From Cinclus cinclus (taxonomy: Eukaryota; Chordata; Aves; Passeriformes; Cinclidae), in assembly GCF_963662255.1 (NCBI RefSeq), contig NC_085072.1, forward strand, positions 3,497,001 through 3,561,000: a DNA stretch of 64,000 nt, written 5' to 3'. The translations under genes and the position numbers were made by a program. Positions 11,876 to 24,299 of this stretch are shown piece by piece. The notes below the pieces were generated by a model. The model did not search any database, was not told the DNA's origin, and was given only the letters and a program-made list of their open reading frames with translations. The first letter of the stretch is position 1, and each line of letters starts with the position of its first letter.

Positions 11876-14800
11876 ATGGATAGATGCAAACATGTGGGGC
11901 GGCTACGACTCGCCCAGGACCACTCGATCCTGAACCCCCAGAAGTGGCAGTGCGTGGACTGCCACACCACCGAGTCCCTCTGGGCCTGCCTCAAGTGCTC
12001 CCACGTGGCCTGCGGCCGCTACATCGAGGAGCACGCCCTGAGGCACTTCCAGGAGAGCCGGCACCCCTTGGCCATGGAAGTGCACGAGCTCTACGTCTTC
12101 TGTTACCTGTGCCAGGATTACGTCCTGAACGACAACCCCGAGGGCGACCTGAAGCTGCTCAGGAGCTCGCTGTCGGCCATCAAGGGGCAGGGGAGCGGGA
12201 GGACGCTGCGCTCCACGGCGCTGGCCGAGGATGCCTGGAGGAGGAGGAGCCCTCAGGGTCAATCCCAAACGCTCACGGCGCTGCGGCACCGGCGCCAGGC
12301 CCTGCTGGCGAGGGCTCTGCGCACCTGGTTCCACAAGAGCTCCCGGGGACAGCTGAAGCTGAAGGAGAAAAAACACATGGAGGAGCTGGAGAAGAAGAAG
12401 GAGGCGGCTCGGCAGCGGCGGCGGGAGATGAAGAGGCGGCTCCTGGAGGAGTTGGCCAACGCTCCCCCGAGGAAGAGCGCCAGGCTGCTGTCCCACGTGC
12501 ACAGGGAGAGCTTGATCCCGAGGAAATTCAGGGAGGTGGCCGCGGCTTCCCCTACCTCAAGGCAGGTGCAGAGCAGCAGATTGAAGCAGTTCTACTCCAT
12601 CCGGCGCCAGCCCCTGATGACGCCCGGGGTGACGGGGCTGAGGAACCTGGGCAACACCTGCTACATGAACTCCATCCTGCAGGTGCTCAGCCACCTCCAG
12701 AAGTTCCGGGAATGTTTCTTGACTCTCGATCTCTGTGAAACAGAAGAACTTTTAGCTAAAACTGTGAACGGCAGGGCTAGGATGCCCGGCAGACTGGCCA
12801 ACGGGGCTGCTGCCAACGAGCCGGGGAAGCCTGACAAGGTGGGATCGTCTCCAGCTTTGAACGGGGGCTCCTCCATCAGCAGGAGTTTGGAGCTCATCCA
12901 GCCCAGGGAGCCCAGCTCGAAGCACATCTCCCTGTGCCACGAGCTGCACACCCTGTTCAGGGTGATGTGGTCTGGCAAGTGGGCCCTGGTGTCCCCGTTC
13001 GCCATGCTGCACTCCGTGTGGAGCCTGATCCCGGCGTTCCGCGGCTACGACCAGCAGGACGCTCAGGAATTCCTCTGCGAGCTCCTGGACAAGGTGCAGC
13101 AGGAGCTGGAGTCCGAGGGCACCAAGCGCAGGATCCTCATCCCCTTCTCGCAGAGGAAGCTCACCAAGCAGGTCCTCAAGGTGGTCAACACCATTTTCCA
13201 CGGGCAGTTGCTCAGCCAGGTAAGGAGCTGTTTTGCACGGGGAGCAGTCGGAGCTGTTGGCAGGAGGAGCAAAGCTCTGCGTGCCGAGGATCCCGTTCAG
13301 GGCTGCCTTGGGAATTCCCAGTTCCCGAGGAAAAACGTTCCCTTGGCTTGCCGTGCGGGTGCCACCATTTCCATCCTTTGTGGGGCACAAATTCACTTCC
13401 CTTGTGCCGCTTCGGGGTGAAACCTGCACAAGCACAGAGCTTTTAGGGTTTGAATGTGGTTTTTTAAGGTGCCTTCACAATTTTTTATTTTTTTTTTCCC
13501 CCCTTTCTGGTGATGGTTCTGTGCTCTTCGTGACAATTTCTTTTTTTTTTGCCAGCACGAGAAACGCAGAACATGCTTGTCAAAAATTCCTGTAGGAGGT
13601 GAAAAGTTCCCGTGGTGTTTGGTCCCTTTTCCCTCTGCTGTTCCTTGTGGAAATATTTCATTCCCCACAAGGCAGGACCCCAAAATTCCCAGGAATTTTG
13701 GAAGTCCCAGCTCCCCTTTGCTTTCCAGGAGAAATGAAGGAGGAGCAGAACTGGTGGTTTGTAAGATCAGACACAAAGTGTGTTGTTCTCTATTTGGTAT
13801 CTGGAAATTTTCTGTCACCCTGCCCCCAGCCACTGAGCTCAGCAATTTTTAGGACTAAGAAATAAATCTGTAACAAAATAATAAGCAATATAGAAATAAA
13901 ACTACCTAATAAATAAATCTATAACAAAATAATAAATAAATAAAATTAATAAACAAATATAATAAATAATAAAAATATATATAAATATCTATTTATATTA
14001 AAATATGTACTTATATATAAATATATATTTATCTAAAATAAATATAATAACTAATATAACAAATCAATAATAAATCTATACTGAACCAATAAGCAATATA
14101 TACATAAATAAAACTACCTAATAAATAAATCTGTACTGAATAATAAATAAATTAAATAAATCAATAAATAAAAATATAATAAATAATAATTATTATAAAT
14201 CTATATTTATATAAGGTATATATTTATATATCAATATGTATTTATCTAAAAATAAATACAATAACTAATATAACAAAGAAATCAATAATAAATCTATACT
14301 AAACCGAGGAGCAATATATAAATAAATGAGTAGTGCCTGATCAATAAATGTGTACTAAACCAATAAGAAATATATAAATGAACAGTAGGTGATCAATAAA
14401 TGTGTGCTAAACCAATGAGCAGTATATAAATGATCAGTACCTGGTCAATAAGGTGTGCTGAACCAATGGGCAGTATATAAATGATCAGTACCTGGTCAAT
14501 AAGGTGTTCTGAACCAATGGGCAGTATATAAATGATCAGTACCTGGTCAATAAGGTGTTCTGAACCAATGGGCAGTATATAAATGATCAGTACCTGGTCA
14601 ATAAGGTGTTCTGAACCAATGGGCAGTATATAAATGATCAGTACCTGGTCAATAAGGTGTTCTGAACCAATGGGCAGTATATAAATGATCAGTACCTGGT
14701 CAATAAGGTGTGCTAAACGCAGGAGCAGCACGCACACAAACGCGCTGCCCGGTGAATGGAGCCGCTCCGGTGGCAGCGGCGGGCGCCGCCCGCTCGCGGC

Positions 14801-17800
14801 CCGCGGGCTCCCCGGCTGTGTCCCCGCAGGTCACCTGCAGGACGTGCGGCTACAAGTCGGACACGGTGGAGCCCTTCTGGGACCTGTCGCTGGAGTTCCC
14901 GCAGCGCTACCACTGCCTGGGCCGGGCGCTGCCGCCCCCCGCGCACGCCCGCTGCCCGCTCACTGAGATGCTGGCCAAGTTCACCGAGAGCGAAGCGCTG
15001 GAGGGGAGGATCTACGCCTGCGACCGCTGCAACAGTGAGTGCCGCTGCTGCTGTGCGTGTCCGTGTGTGTGTCCTGTGTGTCCGTGTGTGTCCTGTGTGT
15101 GTGTCCGTGTGTGTGTGTCCGTGTGTGTGTCCTGTGTGTCCGTGTGTGTCCTGTGTGTGTGTCCGTGTGTGTCCTGTGTGTGTGTCCGTGTGTGTGTGTC
15201 CGTGTGTGTGTCCTGTGTGTCCGTGTGTGTCCTGTGTGTCCTGTGTGTGTGTCCGTGTGTCCGTGTGTGTCCTGTGTGTGTCCGTGTGTGTCCTGTGTGT
15301 GTCCTGTGTGTGTGTCCTGTGTGTCCGTGTGTGTCCTGTGTGTCCTGTGTGTGTGTCCGTGTGTCCGTGTGTGTCCTGTGTGTCCTGTGTGTGTGTCCTG
15401 TGTGTGTCCGTGTGTGTCCTGTGTGTCCTGTGTGTCCTGTGTGTGTCCTGTGTGTCCTGTGTGTGTGTCCGTGTGTGTGTCCGTGTGTGTCCTGTGTGTC
15501 CGTGTGTGTCCTGTGTGTCCGTGTGTGTCCTGTGTGTCCTGTGTGTGTGTCCGTGTGTGTGTCCGTGTGTGTCCTGTGTGTCCGTGTGTGTCCTGTGTGT
15601 CCTGTGTGTGTGTCCGTGTGTGTGTCCGTGTGTGTCCTGTGTGTCCGTGTGTGTCCTGTGTGTCCTGTGTGTGTGTCCGTGTGTCCGTGTGTGTCCTGTG
15701 TGTGTCCGTGTGTGTGTCCTGTGTGTCCGTGTGTGTCCTGTGTGTCCTGTGTGTGTCCGTGTGTGTGTCCTGTGTGTGTCTGTGTGTGTCCTGTGTGTCC
15801 TGTGTGTGTCCTGTGTGTGTGTCCGTGTGTCCGTGTGTGTCCTGTGTGTGTCTGTGTGTGTGTCCGTGTGTGTGTCCTGTGTGTGTCTGTGTGTGTGTCC
15901 GTGTGTGTGTCCTGTGTGTGTCCGTGTGTGTCCGTGTGTGTCCTGTGTGTGTCCTGTGTGTGTCCGTGTGTCTGTCCTGTGTGTGTCCGTGTGTCCGTGT
16001 GTGTCCTGTGTGTGTCCGTGTGTGTCCGTGTGTCCGTGTGTGTCCTGTGTGTGTGTCCTGCGTCTGTCCTGTGTGTGTCCTGTGGCTGTCCTGTGTCTGT
16101 CCTGTGTCCCTGTGTCCCTGTGTCTGTCCTGTGTCCCTGTGTCTGTCCTGTGTCTCTCCTGTGTGTCTGTCCCTGTCCCTGTTCTTATCCCTGTCCCATT
16201 CACTGTTCCTGTCCCTGTTCTTGTCCTTGCCCCTGTTCCCTGTTCCTCTCCCTGTTCCCAGCACTGCTCCTGTCCCGTTCCCTGTTCCTGTTCCCTGTCC
16301 CTGTCCCTGTCCCAGTCCCTGTCCCTTTCCCTGCTCCTGTCCCTGTTCCCTGTCCCTGTCCCTTTCTTGTCCCTGTCCCGTTCCCTGTCCTGTTCCCTGT
16401 TCCCTGCCAGGGACACCTGGAATGTCCATTGGGGTGGCAGATCTCCTTTTCCTACATGTTCCTGCTGGTTGGCTTTGTCAGGAGAATTAAGCCACAAAAC
16501 CACCAGAAATTTATGTCCAAAAAGGAGACAGAGGAGTCCTTTTACTTTATTCAAATAAAGGGGTGTAAATGTGGTATCTGCACCACTTCATTAATCTGGA
16601 TTTTCTTCTGTCTTCACTCGAGTCAGGATTAAAAACACAAAGGAGACGAATTTCTCATGTTCAGGCTCAGCTGTTTGTTAAATCTTACCTAAAGTCCAGA
16701 GGGCTCTGCAGCACTTGCAGCTACCAGCTCAAAGTGAGCACAATGGAGAGTGAACCTGGCTAGTTACAAAATGAGCAGAATTCGTTATTTAGCTGCCTTT
16801 CAAAGCTAAGCAGTGCAACAGAGAATTAACACCTATATTCTTGACACTTTGAACCCAATAACCAAACTCCTGTGACCTGCACTGTGGGATTTTCTGTCCA
16901 ACCAAAAACTGCTGCCTGAAATCATGAAGAAGAAAGAAGACAGAAAGAAACAAACCCCCCAAAATCCTCCATCTAAGGTGTCACTTTTGGGCTCTCACAG
17001 GCCACTTTTTGCCTCTGCTGTGCCATTTTTTGGCCCTGCTATGTCATTTTTTGGGCTCTTACATGTCACTTTTTACCTGGGATGACGTAAAAAGAGCATC
17101 TTTTAATGCTCTTGAGCTTCTGTGAGGGGCTCAAAACAGCAGAGAGAATAAAATATCGAATATTTGTGAGCTGGAATTCACCTGCTGGAACTGCTGCAGC
17201 CCAGGATATCTTTGGCTCAATATTCCTGGTGTTTTCCCAGCAGGAACAGCTCAGAGGTGACAAATATTTGTGTGATGAGAAGAAGGGAGAGTTTCATCCC
17301 CCAGGAATTCAGAAATATTTATTCCTGTGACCGTCCCCGTGCTAAAAAACAAACAAAAAAAAATTGAATTAAAAGAGTTCACCCTGTGCTGGTTGTTTAG
17401 GGAATTAATAGGATGTTCATAATCTTTGCCTTGGGGGATTTTGGGGGTTTTTTTTTGGGCAGGTAAAAGGCGAAAATCTTCTCCCAAACCTCTTGTTCTG
17501 AGTGAAGCTAAAAAGCAGTTGCTGATCTACAGACTACCTCAGGTCCTCCGGCTGCACCTTAAACGTTTCAGGTGAGGCACTGAGCCCTGGATAATTTTTG
17601 GGGAAAAAAAAAAAAAAAAAAAAAACTACCAAAAGTGGGGCTTTGAACTTCCCTCAATTCCTGCTAAAAGCAGCAGTGGAACTTGTGAGCCATCAGGTTG
17701 GTGAAAGCCCTTCCCATTCCCTGTTTGCAGGGTTTTGGTTTTTTTTTCCTGCCACAGTTGAATATTTTGTACATATTAATCCTTCATTTCCTTGGGTTTT

Positions 17801-20170
17801 ACTCGAGTTTGCAAGCAGCTTTGGAAGAAGTCTGCTGAGTGAAAGATTTGTTGAAGGTGGGAGATGGAGAGAATTTGATGCCAATATTGAAATAGAAAAA
17901 TTCTGTTGTTGAATAGAAAGTTTTAGGACAAGTTTGTAAAGTGGTCAGGGTGGGTGTGGGGAGGGTGTTATTGGTAGAACTGAGGATTTTAAAGGTGGTC
18001 AGAGGAGAAATGTGGTTCAAAAATACCCCACCTAAAATAAAAAATATCAATGGCAGGATGAGATCCCACCTGAAATAAAAATCATCAGTGGTAGGAGAAG
18101 GAGACCCCACCTGAAACAAAAACCCTCAGTGGCAGAAGGAGACCCCACCTCAAATAAAAATTCTTAATGGCAGGGGGACACCCCACCTCAAATAAAAACT
18201 TTCAATGGCAGAGGGAGACCTCACCTAAAATAAAAGTTAATAATGGCAAAGGGTGACCCCACCTGCAACAAAAATCTTCGATGGTAGGAGGAGACCCCAC
18301 CTGACCCCAAACCCTTCAATGACAAAAGGAGACCCCACTTCAAATCAAAACCTTTAGTGGCAGGGGGAGACCTTACCTGAAACAGAAATTCTTAATGGCA
18401 GGGGGAGACCCCAAATAAGATAAAAATTCTTAATGGTAGGAGGAGACCCCACCTAAAATAAAAACCTTCAGTGGCAGGGAGAGACCCCACCTCAAAAAAA
18501 AATTCTTAATGGCAGGGGGAGACGCCAAATCAGATAAAAATTCTCAATGGTAGGAGGGAGTCCCCACCTGAAATAAAAACCTTCAGTGGCAGGAGGAGAC
18601 CTCACCTCAAATAAAAACCTTTAGTGGCAGTGGGAGACCCCACCTGAAATAGAAATTCTTAATGGCATGGGGATACCCAAAATAAGATAAAAATTCTCAG
18701 TGTTAGGAGGAGACCCCACCTGAAATAAAAACCTTCAGTGGCAGGGAGAGACCTCACCTGAAATAAAAACCTTCAGTGGCAGGAGGAGACCCCACCTGAA
18801 ATAATAACCTTCAGTGGCAGGGGGAGACCCCACCTGAAATAGAAACCTTCAGTGGCAGGGGGAGACCCCACCTGAAATAAAAACCTTCAGTGGCAGGAGG
18901 AGACCCCACCTAAGATAGAAATCCCAAAATAAAAATCCTCCAATGGCAGGAGGAGACCCCAGCTGACCCCAAACCCTTCAATGACAAGAGACCCCTCCCA
19001 GACCAAGAGCCTTTTCTGGCAGGGGTCCCAGGAGCCCCAGGAGCAGGGGGGGGCTGTGTGCCGAGGCATTTTTGGGGTGAGCAGCCCGGGCCCGGCTGAG
19101 CGTGACCTTTGTGTTCGCAGGTGGTCTGAGCGCAATCACCGCGAGAAGATCGGGGTCCATGTCCTCTTTGAGCAGGTATTAAACATGGAACCTTACTGCT
19201 GCAGGGACTCTCTGCCCTCCCTTGCCACAGAGAGCTTTGTGTATGACCTGTCGGCTGTGGTGATGCATCACGGCAAGGGGTTTGGCTCAGGACACTACAC
19301 AGCTTATTGCTACAACACCGAGGGAGGTGCGTGTGCTGGCCCCTGGGCAGAGTCCCACCCCATCCTCTCTCTCCCCTGCCCCGGCGTTCCTTGGGCTTTT
19401 CCCTCCCTTGGGATCCCTCCTCAGGGTTCCAGTTCTTTGGTATTTACTCTTTGTCTTTCAGTAGTTTATTTACTTCCATGTATTCCCTTTTTTTGTTGTT
19501 GTTGTTGTTGTTGTTGTTTTTTTCTGGTGAATTTTTTCTTCTGCATTTCACTCTCAGGCATAACTGTTCCAAGGAACTGCTGGAGCTGAGGTTTGCTCAG
19601 GATCCTCAAGGTTGAGGAGATGAACAGAAAGTGTTTTGAGGCTGAAAAAAAAAAAAAACCAACCAAAAAACCAGGAACTATTCATGAATAACATCCTCAG
19701 GGGGCTGGGAGATCCCAGCAGCTGGATCAGGATGGGCTCTGCCTTCCTGCCTGCACAAATTGCCTGGCCCCAAGGAATTTTTGGCTGCCTAATTATGCTT
19801 TTGGGCTGATCAAATGAAGATTTGATCCATTTCTAAAACACCAAAAAAAAAAAAAATACATTAAAAATGCTATTCAAACCATTTTCTACATTAGAGGAAA
19901 AGACAGAGGTACCTTTTCTCCTGTGGATGTTTCCTGTGAGCAGTTCCAAAATCCAAAGGGATGCTGCCTCAGCTGAGAGCTTTTTTTTGCCCTTTTCTGC
20001 CAGGTTTTTGGGTGCACTGCAACGACTCCAAACTGAATGTATGTAGCGTGGAGGAGGTGTGCAAGACCCAGGCCTACATCCTCTTCTACACTCAGAGAAC
20101 GCTGCAGGACAAAGCAGGAATCCCAGAAAAACAACTCCAAGCTCAGGTTTTTGCCACCCAAAAGCAGTGA
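11876..20170 (+). CDS. USP49: USP49, ubiquitin carboxyl-terminal hydrolase 49
   Basis: Five coding exons read in phase: 11876-13219, 14830-15034, 17463-17571, 19121-19326 and 20004-20170, giving 676 residues (human about 688). The start is '[12 protein letters not shown]', identical to my memory of the human protein. Residues 1-110 form the ZnF-UBP domain with its Cys/His pairs. A charged, Arg/Lys-rich linker follows. The peptidase domain starts with the Cys box '[13 protein letters not shown]' (catalytic Cys262). The His box '[10 protein letters not shown]' places the catalytic His at residue 611, followed by 'HCNDSK'. All four introns have GT/AG ends. USP49 is known as a nuclear deubiquitinase acting on histone H2B and on pre-mRNA splicing. 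The close paralog USP44 is excluded by the N-terminus and by the TOMM6 neighbour. The gene converges with TOMM6. No frameshift was seen, so it appears functional. Confidence 0.97.
13855..14400. repeat. AT-rich (AATAAAT/ATATA) low-complexity block in USP49 intron 1
   Basis: This block is over 80% A/T, with recurrent 'AATAAATAAAT' and 'ATATATTTAT' words. It leads into the 51-bp array on its right and is probably a decayed outer part of the same array, since 'GAACCAATAAGCAATATATA' words recur in it. Confidence 0.8.
14400..14715. repeat. 51-bp minisatellite in USP49 intron 1
   Basis: About six copies of a 51-bp unit contain 'GAACCAATGGGCAGTATATA' and 'GATCAGTACCTGGTCAATAA'. The array ends about 115 bases before the exon 2 acceptor. 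Copies are nearly identical, which suggests recent spread. The period is 17 codons, so one minus-strand frame stays open; it is not a gene. Confidence 0.95.
15040..16110. repeat. (GT)nCC minisatellite in USP49 intron 2
   Basis: This is a 1.07-kb array of 'TGTGTGTCC' and 'TGTGTCCTG' words in irregular order, beginning within a few bases of the exon 2 donor (15035). It contains no stop codon in several frames of either strand. The predicted Cys/Val/Pro and Thr/His/Arg proteins are artefacts. Confidence 0.95.
16110..16410. repeat. CCTGTCCCTGTTCC low-complexity block
   Basis: A pyrimidine-rich block ('CCCTGTCCCTGTTCC' words) continues the (GT)nCC array with a changed unit. The top strand has almost no A. 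It is intronic in USP49. Confidence 0.85.
16440..16960 (+). mobile_element. LTR-retroelement-like fragment in USP49 intron 2
   Basis: The segment at 16490-16560 ('GGAGACAGAGGAGTCC' then 'CAAATAAAGG') resembles, in opposite orientation, the sequence at 30425-30535. The shared AATAAAG context suggests the R region of an avian LTR. What follows to about 16960 is moderately complex non-coding sequence. I did not find clear LTR ends or a target-site duplication. Confidence 0.45.
18030..18970. repeat. ~38-bp minisatellite in USP49 intron 3
   Basis: About 25 degenerate copies of a unit carry 'GGCAGGAGGAGACCCCACCT' and 'GAAATAAAAACCTTCAGTGG'. The array ends about 150 bases before the exon 4 acceptor. 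Divergence among copies is higher than in the intron 1 array, so it is likely older. Confidence 0.92.
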
Positions 20171-20264
20171 CAAGGACACGAGACTGACATTCCAGTCAGG
20201 GGAAAACACTCCCAGCTGCTCCTGGGAACTTCTGGTGGTCATCTTCCCCTTCTTTGTGGGGAAA

Positions 20265-21770
20265 ACTGCAGGAATGGGATTGGAGCAGGAATGGGATTGG
20301 AGCAGGAATGGGATCACAAAAGGAGTGGGATCACAGCAGGAATGGGATTAGGGCAGGAATGGGATCACAAAAGGAGTGGGGTCAGGGCAGGGATGGGATC
20401 ACAGCAGGAATGGGATCAGAGCTGGGATGGGATCACGGCAGGAATGGGATCAGGGCAGGGATGGGATCACGGCAGGGATGGGATCACGGCAGGGATGGGG
20501 TCGGGGCAGGAATGGGATCAGGGCAGGAATGGGATCAGGGCAGGAATGGGGTCACAGCAGGAATGGGGTCACAGCAGGAATGGGGTCGGGGCTGGGATGG
20601 GGTCACGGCAGGAATGGGGTCACAGCAGGAACGGGGTCACGGCAGGAATGGGGTCACAGCAGGGATGGGGTCACGGCAGGGATGGGGTCACGGCAGGAAT
20701 GGGGTCACAGCAGGGATGGGGTCACAGCAGGAATGGGGTCACAGCAGGGATGGGGTCACAGCAGGGATGGGGTCACAGCAGCAATGGGATCACGGCAGGA
20801 ATGGGGTCACAGCAGGAATGGGATCACAGCAGGAACGGGGTCACGGCAGGAATGGGGTCACAGCAGGAATGGGATCACGGCAGGAATGGGATCAGGGCAG
20901 GAATGGGGTCGGGGCAGGAATGGGGTCACAGCAGGAATGGGATCACGGCAGGAATGGGATCAGGGCAGGAATGGGGTCACAGCAGGAATGGGGTCACAGC
21001 AGGGATGGGGTCACAGCAGGAACAGGGTCACAGCAGGAATGGGGTCACAGCAGGAATGGGGTCAGGGCAGGAACGGGGTCACAGCAGGAACAGGGTCACA
21101 GCAGGAACGGGGTCACAGCAGGAATGGGGTCAGGGCAGGAACGGGGTCAGGGCAGGAACGGGGTCACAGCAGGAATGGGGTCAGGGCAGGAACGGGGTCA
21201 CAGCAGGAACGGGGTCACAGCAGCAATGGGGTCACAGCAGGAACGGGGTCACAGCAGGAACAGGGTCACAGCAGGAACGGGGTCACAGCAGGAATGGGGT
21301 CAGGGCAGGAACGGGGTCACAGCAGGAATGGGATCACAGCAGCAATGGGGTCACAGCAGGAACGGGGTCACAGCAGGAATGGGGTCAGGGCAGGAATGGG
21401 GTCACAGCAGGAATGGGATCACAGCAGCAATGGGGTCACAGCAGGAATGGGGTCACAGCAGGAACGGGGTCACAGCAGGAACGGGGTCACAGCAGGAATG
21501 GGGTCACAGCAGGAACGGGGTCACAGCAGGAACGGGGTCACAGCAGGAATGGGGTCAGGGCAGGAACGGGGTCAGGGCAGGCACGGGGTCACAGCAGGAA
21601 TGGGATCACAGCAGCAATGGGGTCACAGCAGGAACGGGGTCACAGCAGGAATGGGGTCACAGCAGGAATGGGGTTAGGGCAGGAACGGGGTCAGGGCAGC
21701 AATGGGGTCACAGCAGGAACGGGGTCACAGCAGCAATGGGGTCACAGCAGGAACGGGATCAGAGCTGGGA
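20265..21770. repeat. 17-bp minisatellite just 3' of USP49
   Basis: About 88 copies of a 17-bp unit ('AATGGGGTCACAGCAGG', with GGATC, AACGG and CAGGG variants) start about 95 bases after the USP49 stop codon. Since 17 is not a multiple of three, all three forward frames stay open, which explains the long spurious frames. If the mRNA extends through it, the array is in the 3' untranslated region. Confidence 0.96.
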
Positions 21771-23080
21771 TGTGCAGTCCCCCCTGGCTCGTGGAGCTGC
21801 ACAAGGCACAGCCCCATGGGGTGTCTGCAGCTCGGCCGCTTTGGGATCTGTGGGGCAGAGCCTTGGCCGCCCTGTCCCAGTCACTGCGAGCCCACACCTG
21901 CCTCAGGTGTTCCTTCTGTCCTCCTGGGGCTCTCCACGTCTCACCTTCGAACCTGAATACTGCACCTGATGTCCGTTCTGGGGCATTTCTTATTTTAATC
22001 ATCGAAAACATGAGGTTTTAAAAAACAAATCAGTTTTCAAGCAGGGAAGTTCTCAAAGTGTTTCTCCTCCTCCCTTTTTGCTCCTTTTGTCTCATCAGAT
22101 AAACACGAGCTGCCAAACTTTGTTATTGTAGGGGAAAAGCTCCCAAATCCCACTTTTTTCCTGGGAATTTGAACCTCCTGTCCTTGGGCAAAATGAGCAC
22201 AGCAAGCAAAAAAACTTGGATTGCATCAGAGAAAAATTCCCATTTCCCACATTCTGCCCAAGATGCTGCTTTCTGAGCCTAAAAGAAATGTCATTTTTAA
22301 CAATTAAATATCATTTTGGGGTCATATTCTTTGATTTATTTATTTTATTTTATTTTTTTTTTTTTGGAGATCAGGCAGTTTGCAGCAGTGCTGATAAAAA
22401 AGGTTTGGTTTTGCATCCCTAAATGTAGCAGGATCTGGAAGGATTCCTTAGGAATGGCTTGGGAAGGGAATTTTTGGGGTTGCAAATAAATCAAATTAAT
22501 CATAATACAACAGGATAAATTGATATCCAGGGATAAAAAAAAGAGCTCAGCCAGGGAAAAGTTGATATTCCTGAAAATGAGAAATGTTGAAGCTTCATGG
22601 ATGAATCCTGGAGCAAAACAGCTTTTGGGCAAAAGAGAAAATTAAAAATTGAAATTTAAAAAGAGTCAGAGTTGCCTCTCTAAGTGATTTGAGCTCAAAT
22701 TTACCCTGATAGAGAAGGAATTAATTAAATTTAATTTTCCCAGCACTCTGAGGTTCCTGGAATATTCAACTTTTTCTTGGAAATGTCAACATTTGGCTTT
22801 TTTTTTTTTTTTTTTTTTTTTTTTTGGTGCTGTTTGGTTGGAATTTGCTGCAGGGTTGGAATGAGCAGAGCCCGAGGATTCTTCTGGATTTTATCTTTGT
22901 GCATTTTTCAGGATTTTCCCATCTCAAAGTCAGACTTTAAGCTGATCTCCAGCACATTAAAAATAAAAAAATAAAAATAAAAAAATAAATAAAATAAAAG
23001 TTAATCCCAGCCTAAATTTCAGGTTCCTGGTAGGGGAAGGAGTTTTTCCTCATGGTGGAATCCCCTGGATAAACAGTAGT
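21770..23080. other. No gene recognised; possible USP49 3' region
   Basis: This is non-repetitive to low-complexity sequence with several AATAAA-type words (for example near 22485 and 22980) that could serve as USP49 polyadenylation signals. No conserved coding sequence was seen. Confidence 0.45.
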
Positions 23081-23890
23081 TCTAAAAGAGATTTTTATTT
23101 CTGGATTTTTCAACAGTTTTAAATCAGATTTTTCAGCAGTTTTAAATCAAATTGTCTGGATTTTTCAGCAGATTTAAATCCGATTTTTTACTGGTTTTAA
23201 ATAAGATTTTTCTGGATTTTTCCAGTGGTTTTAAACCAATTTGTCTGGAATTTTCTGTGGTTTTAAATCAGATTTTTCCCATGGTTCTAAATGAGATTTT
23301 TCTGGATTTTCCCAGTGGTTTTAAATGAGATTTGTCTGGATTTTTCAGCAGATTTAAATCCGATTTTTCAGTGGTTTTAAATCAGATTTTTCCCATGGTT
23401 CTAAATGAGATTTTTCTGGATTTTTCCAGTGGTTTTAAACCAGATTTGTCTGGAATTTTCAGTGGTTTTAAATCAGATTTTTCCCATGGTTCTAAATGAG
23501 ATTTTTCTGGATTTTCCCCGTGGTTTTAAATGAGATTTGTCTGGATTTTTCAGCAGATTTAAATCCGATTTTTCAGTGGTTTTAAATCAGATTTTTCCCA
23601 TGGTTCTAAATGAGATTTTTCTGGATTTTCCCCGTGGTTTTAAATGAGATTTGTCTGAATTTTTCAGCAGATTTAAATCTGATTTTTCAGTGGTTTTAAA
23701 TCAGATTTTTTCCCATGGTTCTAAATGAGATTTTTCTGGATTTTCCCAGTGGTTTTAAACCAGATTTGTCTGGATTTTTCAGCAGATTTAAATCCGATTT
23801 TTCAACGGTTTAAAATCAGACTTTTCTATTTTTTTTTTTTTTGCAGCAGTTCCAAATCAGACTTTTCTGGATTTTCCAGCCATTTTAAAT
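23080..23890. repeat. Degenerate ~30-bp minisatellite with higher-order structure
   Basis: Units combine 'GGTTTTAAATCAGATTTTTC', 'CATGGTTCTAAATGAGATTT' and 'TCTGGATTTTTCAGCAGATT'. Several unit types recur in the same order, giving a higher-order repeat of roughly 110-210 bases. Confidence 0.88.
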
Positions 23891-24299
23891 CAGAAGAGCT
23901 TTGAGTTTCTGCTCCAAACTCATTCCTGGAGTGCCAGGCCTGGAGTGTCCTCAAGGACAGCAGCAGGTGACAAGAGAATCCAATTAATTAATTAATTAAA
24001 GGCTACAAATTAATTAAAGGCTTTGAGGGGCTGGGGAGGACTCAGAGGGTTCCCCCAAAGTCTGATCCTTGTGGGGCCCTTCCAGTTTGGGATAGTCCAT
24101 AATTCCTGACTGCTCTGTAATTATTGGTTATTTAATTAATTCCTGATCATCCCATTCATTACTGACTACTCTGCCATTCCTGATTATTCCTTAATTCCTG
24201 AGTATTCCATTAATTCCAGACTATTCTGTAATTCCTGACCATTCAATTAATTACTGACTACTCCATCAATTCCTGACCATCCCATAATCCCAGACCATC

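Noticed and set aside
14710..16632. 600-640 codon Cys/Val/Pro frames and minus-strand Thr/His/Arg frames
   Set aside because: They cross USP49 exon 2 in part and then read the (GT)nCC array. The donor at 15035 and the conserved USP49 reading show that the array is intron.
20254..22021. Long Gly/Met/Gln/Trp repeat frames after USP49
   Set aside because: The 17-bp period keeps all three frames open; no upstream splice link and no conservation signal.
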